In this document: one piece after another, positions 24,244 through 31,171 of the stretch
How the letters are laid out: each line of letters begins with the position of its first letter
Numbering within the stretch: position 1 is the stretch's first letter
NCBI GenBank assembly: GCA_934546745.1
Contig: CAKTDV010000025.1
Coordinates: 1 to 36,401 of the forward strand
Direction: 5' to 3'
Length of the DNA: 36,401 bases
Source: an uncultured Desulfovibrio sp.
Lineage (GTDB): Bacteria; Desulfobacterota; Desulfovibrionia; Desulfovibrionales; Desulfovibrionaceae
Program-made: the position numbers and the translations under genes
Notes under the pieces: generated by a model
The model's database searches: none
Seen by the model: only the letters and a program-made list of their open reading frames with translations
What the model was told of the DNA's origin: nothing

Positions 24244-25047
24244 TCAGGGCGCGGGATGGCCCGCCGTTTCCGGGGCGCCTGCGCGCGAAAACAGGGCCAT
24301 ATATTCCTGATTACCCTTGGGGCCCCTGATGGCCGCGGGCACAACGCCAGCGCAGGTCAGCCCCAGCCGCGCGCCGCAAAAATCGACGATGTTGCCGACG
24401 GCCCGCCGCCGGGCCTCCTCGCTGCGAACGACGCCCTTGACGGTTTCGCCAGGCCCAAGCTCAAATTGCGGTTTGATCAGCACGGCCGCCCGCCCGCCGG
24501 GCTTCAGCCATGTCATACAAGGCGGCAGAACCAGCGTCAGAGAAATGAAGGAAACGTCGGCCACCACGAGATCGATGCCTTCGGGAATCAGCGCAGGCGG
24601 CGCATGCCGCAGATTGACGCCCTCAAGACTGATCACGCGCGCGTCGCGCCGTAATTTTTCATGCAGTTGATTGCGGCCCACATCCACGGCATAGACACGT
24701 TCCGCGCCGTGCTGCAGCAGGCAGTCCGTAAAGCCCCCCGTCGACGCGCCCGCGTCAAGACAGACACACCCCCGCGCATCCAGTTCGAAATGCTCCATGA
24801 GTGTCAGCAGCTTGTACGCCCCCCGGCTGACAAAGCGCTCGCCTTCCAGCAGACGGAAACGCGTCCCCTCCTGATAGGGATGCCCCGGTTTGTCCACCCT
24901 GAGCGGAGGCGCTCCGGGCGGCAGGCCCGCGTCTTCCAGCGCCACCTTGCCCGCCATAATCAGACGCCGGGCCTGCTCGCGACTTTCCGCCAGTCCCTGC
25001 GCATGCACCAGTATATCGGCGCGCTGCCGCGCCGCCTTGCGACTCAT
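24244..25047 (-). CDS. tlyA: TlyA-family rRNA 2'-O-methyltransferase
   Basis: TlyA proteins methylate ribose 2'-OH groups in ribosomal RNA; some were first called haemolysins. The 267-residue protein has an S4 RNA-binding domain (about 4-65: RADILVHAQGLAESREQARRLI) and an FtsJ-like Rossmann domain with CLDAGASTGGFTDCLLQHGA (SAM site), the Lys of SRGAYKL, the Asp of VVADVSFISL and the Lys of VLIKPQFELG as the expected K-D-K-E catalytic set. The ATG has only a distant AAGGG. It lies 39 bp after the chorismate mutase fusion and 159 bp before rpmE. Confidence 0.92.
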   Translation of the reverse strand: MSRKAARQRADILVHAQGLAESREQARRLIMAGKVALEDAGLPPGAPPLRVDKPGHPYQEGTRFRLLEGERFVSRGAYKLLTLMEHFELDARGCVCLDAGASTGGFTDCLLQHGAERVYAVDVGRNQLHEKLRRDARVISLEGVNLRHAPPALIPEGIDLVVADVSFISLTLVLPPCMTWLKPGGRAAVLIKPQFELGPGETVKGVVRSEEARRRAVGNIVDFCGARLGLTCAGVVPAAIRGPKGNQEYMALFSRAGAPETAGHPAP

Positions 25048-25086
25048 GACGGTATGATTCCCTTCGCCTTGCCTTCTCCCACGCCC

Positions 25087-26796
25087 CTACGCCTCGTCAT
25101 CCCGCGGTTCGGGAAGAACGGCGATGGCATTGGTGATGACGCGGCGGCGTCTGGGGGCCGCCGCGGGCGCGGGTTTTTCCGCCGGACGCTGCGGACGCGG
25201 CTCGGGCAGTCCGTTGTAGAGCGCCCAAAAGGCGGGGTACAGGGCCGTAACGATGCCGGGGTTGCCGAGCTTGAAACCCGCGCGCGGGCCGTGAGCGCAG
25301 GCGGCAACGGCCAGCGCCAGCGCCCAGACGGGAGAAGGAGCGTTCCAGGGGTGACGATCCGCGGGGCGTTCGCCGCCGTCTCCGCCGCTTTCGTTCGTGG
25401 CGGCAACGGAACGGAGGCATACCCGGCCATCCCGCGCGTCAAGACCAAGATCCGTGAGAAAGCCCTGGACATCGGCCTGAAACTGGGCATCGGAAAAAGC
25501 GGGCAGGGCGGCCTCGCCGCCGCGAAGGGCCGCCGCCGCGGCCAGAGCAACGGGCAGGGGCATCCAGCCAGCGGGAAAATCGCCGCCGGGAGACGGCAAA
25601 GCCTGGGCAGGCAGGGCCGCCAGAGGACCGTCCGCCGAACAGGTCACGGCATCCTCACCGGCGCTGACGCGCGCACCGCAGGACGAGAGCAGGTCAAGAC
25701 CTGCCCGCGCGGCGGCATCCTGGGGCCAGCGGCCCGTGAGGCGCGCCTCGCCGCCAAGGGCCGGAGCGAGCGCCAGCAGAAAAAGCGCCAGTTCGGGTTC
25801 CATCGGCACAAGAGGACACCGCGGCAGATCGAGAGTGGATGGCAGAACGCGGATGGCGTCGCCATTTTCCTCCAGGCGGGCGTTGACGGCGCGCAGAATG
25901 GGCAGCGTGCGGCTTCTCAGCATCTCCCTGTCAGGATGATCGGCAAGGTCGACGCACAGCGGTCGCTCATGGAACGGCGCGGCAAGAAGGAGCGCTTCGG
26001 CCAGCTCGATGGACACGTCGGCGGGGAGGCGCAGCATGTCCGGCAGAATGCCGGAACATTCCATGCGGATGGGGAAGCCGTCGCTCCGGGGCACCACATG
26101 CACGAGGCGCGCCCCCAGAGAGGGCATGAGACGCCGCAGGGGCGAGAAGTCGGCGAGCTTGAGGCTGGTCTCACCGGTAAATTTCGTCCGGGAGGGACGC
26201 CCAAGATAGAAGGCCAGCGCAAGATAGAAGTTCCAGGCGCTGTCGCCCACATGCAGGACTTTGTCCGGGGCCGTCATGGGAGCGGCCTCGGCGGCGGTAA
26301 CGCCGGAATCCTCGCGGTTGAGGGCCGCGCCCATCTGATTGAGAAGCTTGACGCAGTCCACGATGGGGTCGTTCATCAGACATGGCCCCAGCGTCAGGGG
26401 ACGCCCGGAGGCGGCGGCGAGAAAGAGCCAGGCACGGGTGGCGCGGCAGGCCAGCGGCGCCTCCATATCCAGCCGGACCGGAAGAGCGGGCGGGGCGAGA
26501 TTGAAGGAGGCGCGGCGCTCCTCCCCGTCTTCCGGGCGTGGCAGGAAATCCACTTCCTGCATGAGGGAGAAAAAGCGGCTGGAGAGCCGGGCGTCGCGGC
26601 TTACGCGCGCGACGGCGGCCTCCCAGGCCTCGCGCAGCCCCTTTTCCTCGGAGGCGTCGAGAAACCCTCTGGCATTGCGCATCTTGCGCAACAGATTATG
26701 GCGGCGCATCAGCAGGCGCAGAATGTCGCGGTCGATATCGCTCACAACGTCGCGCAGGGGACGCCGGGCCTTGGGCTCGTGGAATTGGTCACTCAT
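25087..26796 (-). CDS. Chorismate mutase fused to a diverged EPSP-synthase-like domain
   Basis: The N-terminus (about 14-85) is an AroQ-type chorismate mutase helix bundle: PLRDVVSDIDRDILRLLMRRHNLLRKMR, then a Glu-Lys-rich turn and SRFFSLMQEV. Residues ~105-535 follow the two-lobed EPSP synthase pattern (repeats such as LAAASGRPLTLGPCLMNDPIVDCVKLLNQMGA and GDSAWNFYLALAFYL), but the substrate-binding Lys-Ser of the first motif and the G-N-[AS]-G-T-x-x-R motif are not there. The fold thus looks kept while the catalytic residues seem lost or replaced. A Pro/Ala/Arg-rich tail ends the 569 residues. It may serve aromatic amino acid synthesis, as a structural partner or with altered chemistry. AGGA lies 11 bases before the ATG. 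Confidence 0.7.
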   Translation of the reverse strand: MSDQFHEPKARRPLRDVVSDIDRDILRLLMRRHNLLRKMRNARGFLDASEEKGLREAWEAAVARVSRDARLSSRFFSLMQEVDFLPRPEDGEERRASFNLAPPALPVRLDMEAPLACRATRAWLFLAAASGRPLTLGPCLMNDPIVDCVKLLNQMGAALNREDSGVTAAEAAPMTAPDKVLHVGDSAWNFYLALAFYLGRPSRTKFTGETSLKLADFSPLRRLMPSLGARLVHVVPRSDGFPIRMECSGILPDMLRLPADVSIELAEALLLAAPFHERPLCVDLADHPDREMLRSRTLPILRAVNARLEENGDAIRVLPSTLDLPRCPLVPMEPELALFLLALAPALGGEARLTGRWPQDAAARAGLDLLSSCGARVSAGEDAVTCSADGPLAALPAQALPSPGGDFPAGWMPLPVALAAAAALRGGEAALPAFSDAQFQADVQGFLTDLGLDARDGRVCLRSVAATNESGGDGGERPADRHPWNAPSPVWALALAVAACAHGPRAGFKLGNPGIVTALYPAFWALYNGLPEPRPQRPAEKPAPAAAPRRRRVITNAIAVLPEPRDDEA

Positions 26797-26823
26797 AGGT
26801 TGTCAATCCTGCATGGTGGTATG

Positions 26824-26838
26824 GGCGCACAGTGCGCC
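26824..26838. promoter_or_regulatory. Palindrome upstream of the chorismate mutase fusion gene
   Basis: GGCGCAC and GTGCGCC are separated by one base, 28 bases before the minus-strand ATG at 26796. The place fits an operator or leader hairpin of that gene. The binding protein is unknown. Confidence 0.4.
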
Positions 26839-26994
26839 GTGCAAGCCTGTTAGCTCGAAAACGGCGCGCTGGCAAGCCTTGCGCGGGCCTTTTGGAGACG
26901 CCCGGCCACATGCCGCCCCACGGGAGGAGCACGCGGCAAAAACTTTTTTAGGCGCGGCAAAAAGAGTGTTTTCCTGAGCTGTTATGCCAAACTT

Positions 26995-27010
26995 TTGGGA
27001 AAGTTCCCAA
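26995..27010. promoter_or_regulatory. TTGGGAA-AG-TTCCCAA palindrome upstream of aprB
   Basis: Two 7-base arms are separated by two bases and followed by ATTTTT. It could be a weak terminator guarding the apr promoter from upstream transcription or a regulator site. It lies about 75 bases before the -35 box. Confidence 0.45.
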
Positions 27011-27049
27011 GATTTTTATGGGGAGGGGGTTGACGCAAACAGCATGCGC

Positions 27050-27067
27050 TTGTTAATTAATACACAA
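27050..27067. promoter_or_regulatory. Rex-like redox operator of the apr promoter
   Basis: TTGTTAATTAATACACAA fits the 18-bp Rex pattern TTGTGAAnnnnTTCACAA with six of seven matches in each arm. It ends 17 bases before the -35 box. Rex senses the NADH/NAD ratio, and sulfate-reduction genes are known Rex targets in Desulfovibrio. The AT-rich core could also act as an UP element. Confidence 0.55.
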
Positions 27068-27099
27068 GCCAAGCGCCGGATGCTTTGACACCGCTTGGC
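27068..27099. repeat. Inverted repeat GCCAAGCG / CGCTTGGC around the apr -35 box
   Basis: The 8-base arms (27068-27075 and 27092-27099) are perfect reverse complements with 16 bases between them, and the -35 box lies inside. A protein binding both arms would cover the promoter. No known regulator is recognised. Confidence 0.5.
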
Positions 27100-27113
27100 G
27101 CGGCGTTTATGAT
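27085..27113 (+). promoter_or_regulatory. Near-consensus sigma70 promoter of aprBA
   Basis: TTGACA (27085-27090), 17 bases, then TATGAT (27108-27113) match the ideal promoter in 11 of 12 positions at the ideal spacing. Transcription would start near 27120. This fits the very high level at which APS reductase is normally made in sulfate reducers. Confidence 0.85.
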
Positions 27114-27205
27114 TTACGACGGCACGCGGGCGGCGTAAAACAAAACCGTCTGCCCGCTGAAGGGCCATGTGGCCCGTAAACACTTTAAGAGTCGGAGGAT
27201 ACGTT

Positions 27206-27682
27206 ATGCCTACGTTTGTGGATCCGTCCAAATGCGACGGTTGCAAGGGTGGCGAAAAGACGGCCTGCATGTACATCTGCCCCAATGACCTCATGATTCT
27301 CGATCCTGAGGAAATGAAGGCGTACAACCAGGAACCGGACGCCTGCTGGGAGTGCTACTCCTGCGTGAAGATTTGCCCCCAGGGCGCCATCACCGCCCGT
27401 CCCTATGCCGACTTCGCGCCCATGGGCGGTACGTGTATCCCCATGCGCTCCGCCGACTCCATCATGTGGACCGTCAAGTTCCGCAATGGCAGCGTGAAGC
27501 GCTTCAAATTCCCCATTCGCACCACGCCTGAAGGCTCCATCAAGCCTTTTGACGGCAAGCCCGAAGGCGCCAATCTGGACGACGAACTGCTGTTCACCGA
27601 AGCTTCCCTGGCCGAACCCAAGGAAGTGCTGGGCAAGAAGTTCGACGTGGCCGAAGCCGACAAGGTTTTCTGCTCCAAGTAG
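27206..27682 (+). CDS. aprB: Adenylylsulfate reductase beta subunit
   Basis: AprB is the iron-sulfur subunit of APS reductase, which reduces activated sulfate (APS) to sulfite and AMP in the cytoplasm. The 158-residue protein carries two [4Fe-4S] clusters: Cys 10, 13, 21 and 25 (CDGCKGGEKTACMYIC) and Cys 47, 50, 53 and 57 (CWECYSCVKIC). A C-terminal arm (from about residue 100) wraps around AprA in known structures. GGAGG precedes the ATG at 27206. It is the first gene of the aprBA transcript, 38 bp before aprA. Confidence 0.98.
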   Translation: MPTFVDPSKCDGCKGGEKTACMYICPNDLMILDPEEMKAYNQEPDACWECYSCVKICPQGAITARPYADFAPMGGTCIPMRSADSIMWTVKFRNGSVKRFKFPIRTTPEGSIKPFDGKPEGANLDDELLFTEASLAEPKEVLGKKFDVAEADKVFCSK

Positions 27683-27720
27683 ATCCCTTTCCCACAGTGC
27701 GAATGTAAGGAGAACTCACT

Positions 27721-29709
27721 ATGCCTATGATTCCCGTTAAGGAAACGATGAAAGGCGTTGCCATTGCCGAACCCGAAGTGAAAGAACATGACGTCGACCT
27801 GCTGATCGTGGGCGGCGGCATGGGTTCCTGCGGCGCGGCTTTCGAAGCCGTCCGCTGGGGCGACAAGCACGGCCTGAAGATCATGCTCTGCGACAAGGCC
27901 GCCCTCGAGCGTTCCGGCGCCGTGGCCCAGGGCCTGTCCGCCATCAACACCTACCTTGGCAAGAACACCGCCGACGACTACGTGCGCATGGTCCGCACCG
28001 ACCTGATGGGTCTCGTGCGTGAAGACCTGATCTTCGACGTGGGCCGCCACGTGGACGATTCCGTCCATCTGTTTGAAGAGTGGGGCCTGCCCTGCTGGAT
28101 CAAGGATGAAAACGGCCACAACATGAACGGCGCCGCCGCCAAGGCCGCCGGCAAGTCCCTGCGCAACGGTGACGAACCCGTCCGTTCCGGCCGCTGGCAG
28201 ATCATGATCAACGGCGAATCCTACAAGTGCATCGTGGCCGAAGCCGCCAAGAATGCCCTGGGTGAAGACCGTATCATGGAGCGTATCTTCATCGTGAAGC
28301 TGCTGCTCGACAAGAACACCCCCAACCGTATCGCCGGCGCCGTGGGCTTCAACCTGCGCGCCAACGAAGTGCACATCTTCAAAGCCAACGCCATCATGGT
28401 GGCCGCGGGCGGCGCCGTGAACGTGTACCGTCCCCGTTCCACCGGTGAAGGTATGGGCCGCGCCTGGTATCCCGTGTGGAATGCCGGATCCACCTACACC
28501 ATGTGCGCCCAGGTTGGCGCCGAAATGACCATGATGGAAAACCGCTTCGTGCCCGCCCGCTTCAAGGACGGTTACGGCCCCGTGGGCGCGTGGTTCCTGC
28601 TCTTCAAGGCCAAAGCCACCAACTCCAAGGGCGAAGACTACTGCGTGACCAACAAGGCCATGCTGAAGCCTTACGAGGATCGCGGCTACGCCAAGGGCCA
28701 CGTCATCCCGACCTGCCTGCGTAACCACATGATGCTCCGCGAAATGCGCGAAGGCCGCGGCCCCATCTACATGGACACCAAGACCGCCCTGAACACCACC
28801 TTCGCCACGCTGAACGAAGAACAGCAGAAAGACCTTGAGTCCGAAGCCTGGGAAGACTTCCTCGACATGTGCGTTGGTCAGGCCAACCTGTGGGCCGCCA
28901 CCAACACCGCTCCTGAGGAACGCGGCTCCGAAATCATGCCCACCGAACCGTACCTGCTCGGTTCCCACTCCGGCTGCTGCGGCATCTGGGTGTCCGGTCC
29001 CGACGAAAAGTGGGTGCCCGACGATTACAAGGTGAAAGCCAGCAACGGCAAGGTCTACAACCGCATGACCACCGTGGAAGGCCTGTTCACCTGCGCTGAC
29101 GGCGTGGGCGCTTCCGGCCACAAGTTCTCCTCCGGCTCGCACGCCGAAGGCCGTATCGCCGGCAAGCAGATGGTGCGCTGGTGCATCGACCACAAGGACT
29201 TCAAGCCCGCCATCAAGGAAACCGCTGACGAGCTGAAGAAGGAAATCTACCGTCCTTACTACAACTACCTGGCTGGCAAGGACGCCTCCACGGATCCTGT
29301 GGTGAACCCCAACTACATCACGCCGAAGAACTTCATGATGCGCCTCGTGAAGTGCACCGACGAATACGGCGGCGGCGTGGCCACCTACTACACCACCTCC
29401 CAGAAGCTGCTTGACACCGGCTTCGATCTTCTGACCATGATGGAAGAAGACTCCGAAAAGCTGGCGGCCCGCGACCTGCACGAACTGCTTCGCTGCTGGG
29501 AAAACTACCACCGTCTGTGGACCGTGCGCCTGCACATGCAGCACATCGCCTTCCGCGAAGAGTCCCGTTATCCCGGTTTCTACTACCGTGCTGACTTCAT
29601 GGCTCTTGACGACGGCAAGTGGAAGTGCTTCGTCAACTCCAAGTACGATCCCGCCACTGGCGAAACCAAGATCTTCAAGAAGCCCTACTACCAGATCATT
29701 CCTGACTAG
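27721..29709 (+). CDS. aprA: Adenylylsulfate reductase alpha subunit
   Basis: AprA is the FAD-binding catalytic subunit where APS adds to the flavin and is reduced to sulfite. The 662-residue protein is of normal length, with the FAD motif GGGMGSCGAAFEA starting at residue 31, the SGAVAQGLSAINTYLG segment, ENRFVPARFKDGYGPVGAW, and LGSHSGCCGIWVSG near the active site. Codon use is strongly biased to C-ending codons, as in highly expressed genes. AAGGAG lies before the ATG. A strong terminator follows 19 bp after the stop. Confidence 0.98.
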   Translation: MPMIPVKETMKGVAIAEPEVKEHDVDLLIVGGGMGSCGAAFEAVRWGDKHGLKIMLCDKAALERSGAVAQGLSAINTYLGKNTADDYVRMVRTDLMGLVREDLIFDVGRHVDDSVHLFEEWGLPCWIKDENGHNMNGAAAKAAGKSLRNGDEPVRSGRWQIMINGESYKCIVAEAAKNALGEDRIMERIFIVKLLLDKNTPNRIAGAVGFNLRANEVHIFKANAIMVAAGGAVNVYRPRSTGEGMGRAWYPVWNAGSTYTMCAQVGAEMTMMENRFVPARFKDGYGPVGAWFLLFKAKATNSKGEDYCVTNKAMLKPYEDRGYAKGHVIPTCLRNHMMLREMREGRGPIYMDTKTALNTTFATLNEEQQKDLESEAWEDFLDMCVGQANLWAATNTAPEERGSEIMPTEPYLLGSHSGCCGIWVSGPDEKWVPDDYKVKASNGKVYNRMTTVEGLFTCADGVGASGHKFSSGSHAEGRIAGKQMVRWCIDHKDFKPAIKETADELKKEIYRPYYNYLAGKDASTDPVVNPNYITPKNFMMRLVKCTDEYGGGVATYYTTSQKLLDTGFDLLTMMEEDSEKLAARDLHELLRCWENYHRLWTVRLHMQHIAFREESRYPGFYYRADFMALDDGKWKCFVNSKYDPATGETKIFKKPYYQIIPD

Positions 29710-29728
29710 TCGGCCTTAGAAGCTCTGT

Positions 29729-29757
29729 GGGGTGGCCGCAAGGCCACCCCTTTTTTT
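29729..29757 (+). terminator. Rho-independent terminator of aprBA
   Basis: GGGGTGGCC (29729-29737) and GGCCACCCC (29742-29750) close on a GCAA tetraloop and are followed by T7. It should end most aprBA transcripts before qmoA, so qmo expression needs readthrough or its own promoter. Confidence 0.95.
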
Positions 29758-29811
29758 CCCCTGCGGCGGCCGGGAGTCTCCTGCCGCCGCGCATACGCTT
29801 AACGCCGCGCG

Positions 29812-29854
29812 GCAGGCTACGGCCTGCAGTATTGCGCCTGCCTGCGGGCTTTTT
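29812..29854 (+). promoter_or_regulatory. Competing hairpins in the qmo leader, candidate attenuator
   Basis: GCCTGCAG (29822-29829) can pair with CTGCGGGC (29842-29849, one G-T pair) followed by T5, a terminator-like shape. The same GCCTGC can instead pair with GCAGGC (29812-29817) across a TACG loop, which removes the terminator. The two folds exclude each other. It lies about 75 bases before qmoA. Confidence 0.45.
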
Positions 29855-29929
29855 GGACACACGCCGCCGGCCTGGCGCGCGCGCCGTCCCTTGCGGGGGG
29901 CCGGGCGCGGCAACGCAGGAGGATCCAGG

Positions 29930-31165
29930 ATGTCCAACTCCATTCTCGTCGTGGGCGGCGGCTTTGCAGGCCTTACCGCCGCCATTGAAGCGGCGGAACT
30001 GGGTCACGATGTCTACATTGTAGAGAAAACGCCCTATCTGGGCGGTCGCGTGGCCCAGCTCAACAAGTATTTCCCCAAACTCTGTCCGCCTTCCTGTGGC
30101 CTGGAAATCCAGTTCCAGCGCATCAGGAAGAATCCGCGCATCAAATTCTTCACCATGGCCGAAGTCACCGGCCTTTCAGGCACAAAGGGTGACTATACGG
30201 TCACGGTCAAGGTCAAGCCGCGCCGCGTGGTGGCCCGCAACGTGGATCTCACGCTGCTGGCGTCCAGCCTTGAAGGCACTGTGGACAACGACTTTGACTT
30301 CGGTCTGTCCAAGCGCAAGGCTGTGTACAAATCCATGCCGTTTGCCTACCCCAACCGTTTCGTCTTTGATCCCGACGCCCTGTCGCTCTCCGATACGGCG
30401 CGCGTGGCCGCCAACAGCTACCTGCTTCCCGAAGAACCCGAAAAGGAACTCAGCCTCAACGTGGGCGCCATTGTGGTGGCCACCGGCTGGAAACCCTATG
30501 ACGTGACGCGCCTGACCAACCTCGGCGCGGGTTCGGTGAAAAACTGCATCTCCAATATGCAGATGGAGCGCATCGCGGCGGCGTCCGGCCCCACCGGCGG
30601 CCGCATTGTGCGCCCCAGCGACGGCTGCCGCCCCAAGAGCATCGCCTTTGTGCAGTGCGCCGGTTCGCGCGATCAGAACCATCTCAACTATTGTTCCTAC
30701 ATATGCTGCATGGCCAGCCTGAAGCAGGCCCAGTACGTCGTCGAACAGTGCCCCGATGCGCGCGTGAGCATTTTCTATATCGATCTGCGTACGCCCGGCC
30801 GCTATGTCAACGTCCTTGACAAAGTCAAGGCCTGCCCCAATGTCCAGATGATCAAGGGCAAGGTCGCCGACGTGTGCCAGGGCGACAACAATACAGTTGT
30901 CCTGACGGTCGAAGACGCCGTACGCGGTGAAAAGATGACGCTGACCTACGACATGGCGGTGCTTGCCACCGGTATGCAGCCCTCTCTGGCCGACGGCAAC
31001 CTGCCCTTGCCGTTGCCGCTGGACGAGGAAGGTTTCGTCATGGGCGGCGAAGAGGCCGGCATCTTTGCCGCCGGGTGCGCGCGCATGCCGCTCGACGTGA
31101 TGCGCACGGCCCAGTCCGGTACGGCCGCCGCTCTCAAAGCGGTGCAAACGGTGAAAGGGAGGTAA
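29930..31165 (+). CDS. qmoA: Quinone-interacting oxidoreductase subunit QmoA
   Basis: QmoA is a soluble HdrA-like flavoprotein of the Qmo complex, which links the menaquinone pool to APS reductase. The 411-residue protein begins with the FAD site VVGGGFAGLTAAIEA (residues 8-22) and carries the HdrA-type cysteine pattern CAGSRDQNHLNYCSYICC, plus CPPSCGLE near residue 50. It ends with a second flavin-binding segment, EAGIFAAGCARMP. AGGAGG lies seven bases before the ATG at 29930; the frame is open 66 codons upstream, but that part runs over the aprBA terminator. It is six bases before qmoB. Confidence 0.97.
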   Translation: MSNSILVVGGGFAGLTAAIEAAELGHDVYIVEKTPYLGGRVAQLNKYFPKLCPPSCGLEIQFQRIRKNPRIKFFTMAEVTGLSGTKGDYTVTVKVKPRRVVARNVDLTLLASSLEGTVDNDFDFGLSKRKAVYKSMPFAYPNRFVFDPDALSLSDTARVAANSYLLPEEPEKELSLNVGAIVVATGWKPYDVTRLTNLGAGSVKNCISNMQMERIAAASGPTGGRIVRPSDGCRPKSIAFVQCAGSRDQNHLNYCSYICCMASLKQAQYVVEQCPDARVSIFYIDLRTPGRYVNVLDKVKACPNVQMIKGKVADVCQGDNNTVVLTVEDAVRGEKMTLTYDMAVLATGMQPSLADGNLPLPLPLDEEGFVMGGEEAGIFAAGCARMPLDVMRTAQSGTAAALKAVQTVKGR

Positions 31166-31171
31166 GGCGGC

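Larger units (their letters stand above)
26797..27205. other. 409-bp regulatory region between the chorismate mutase fusion and aprB
   Basis: I see no gene here. It holds, from left to right, a 15-bp palindrome (26824-26838), an A/T-rich stretch (26936-26972), a TTGGGAA palindrome (26995-27010), a Rex-like site (27050-27067), an 8-bp inverted repeat spanning a near-consensus promoter (27068-27113), and a leader of about 85 bases ending in GGAGG before aprB. The composition is clearly AT-richer than the flanking genes. Confidence 0.75.

Noticed and set aside
24661..26853. 730-codon plus-strand open frame
   Set aside because: It lies opposite tlyA and the chorismate mutase fusion, which carry clear domain motifs.
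27403..29544. 713-codon minus-strand open frame, and a similar 714-codon frame at 31433-33577
   Set aside because: Both are antisense to aprA and qmoB. Strong codon bias in highly expressed genes keeps the opposite frame free of stops. The His/Val/Gly-rich product has no start signal.
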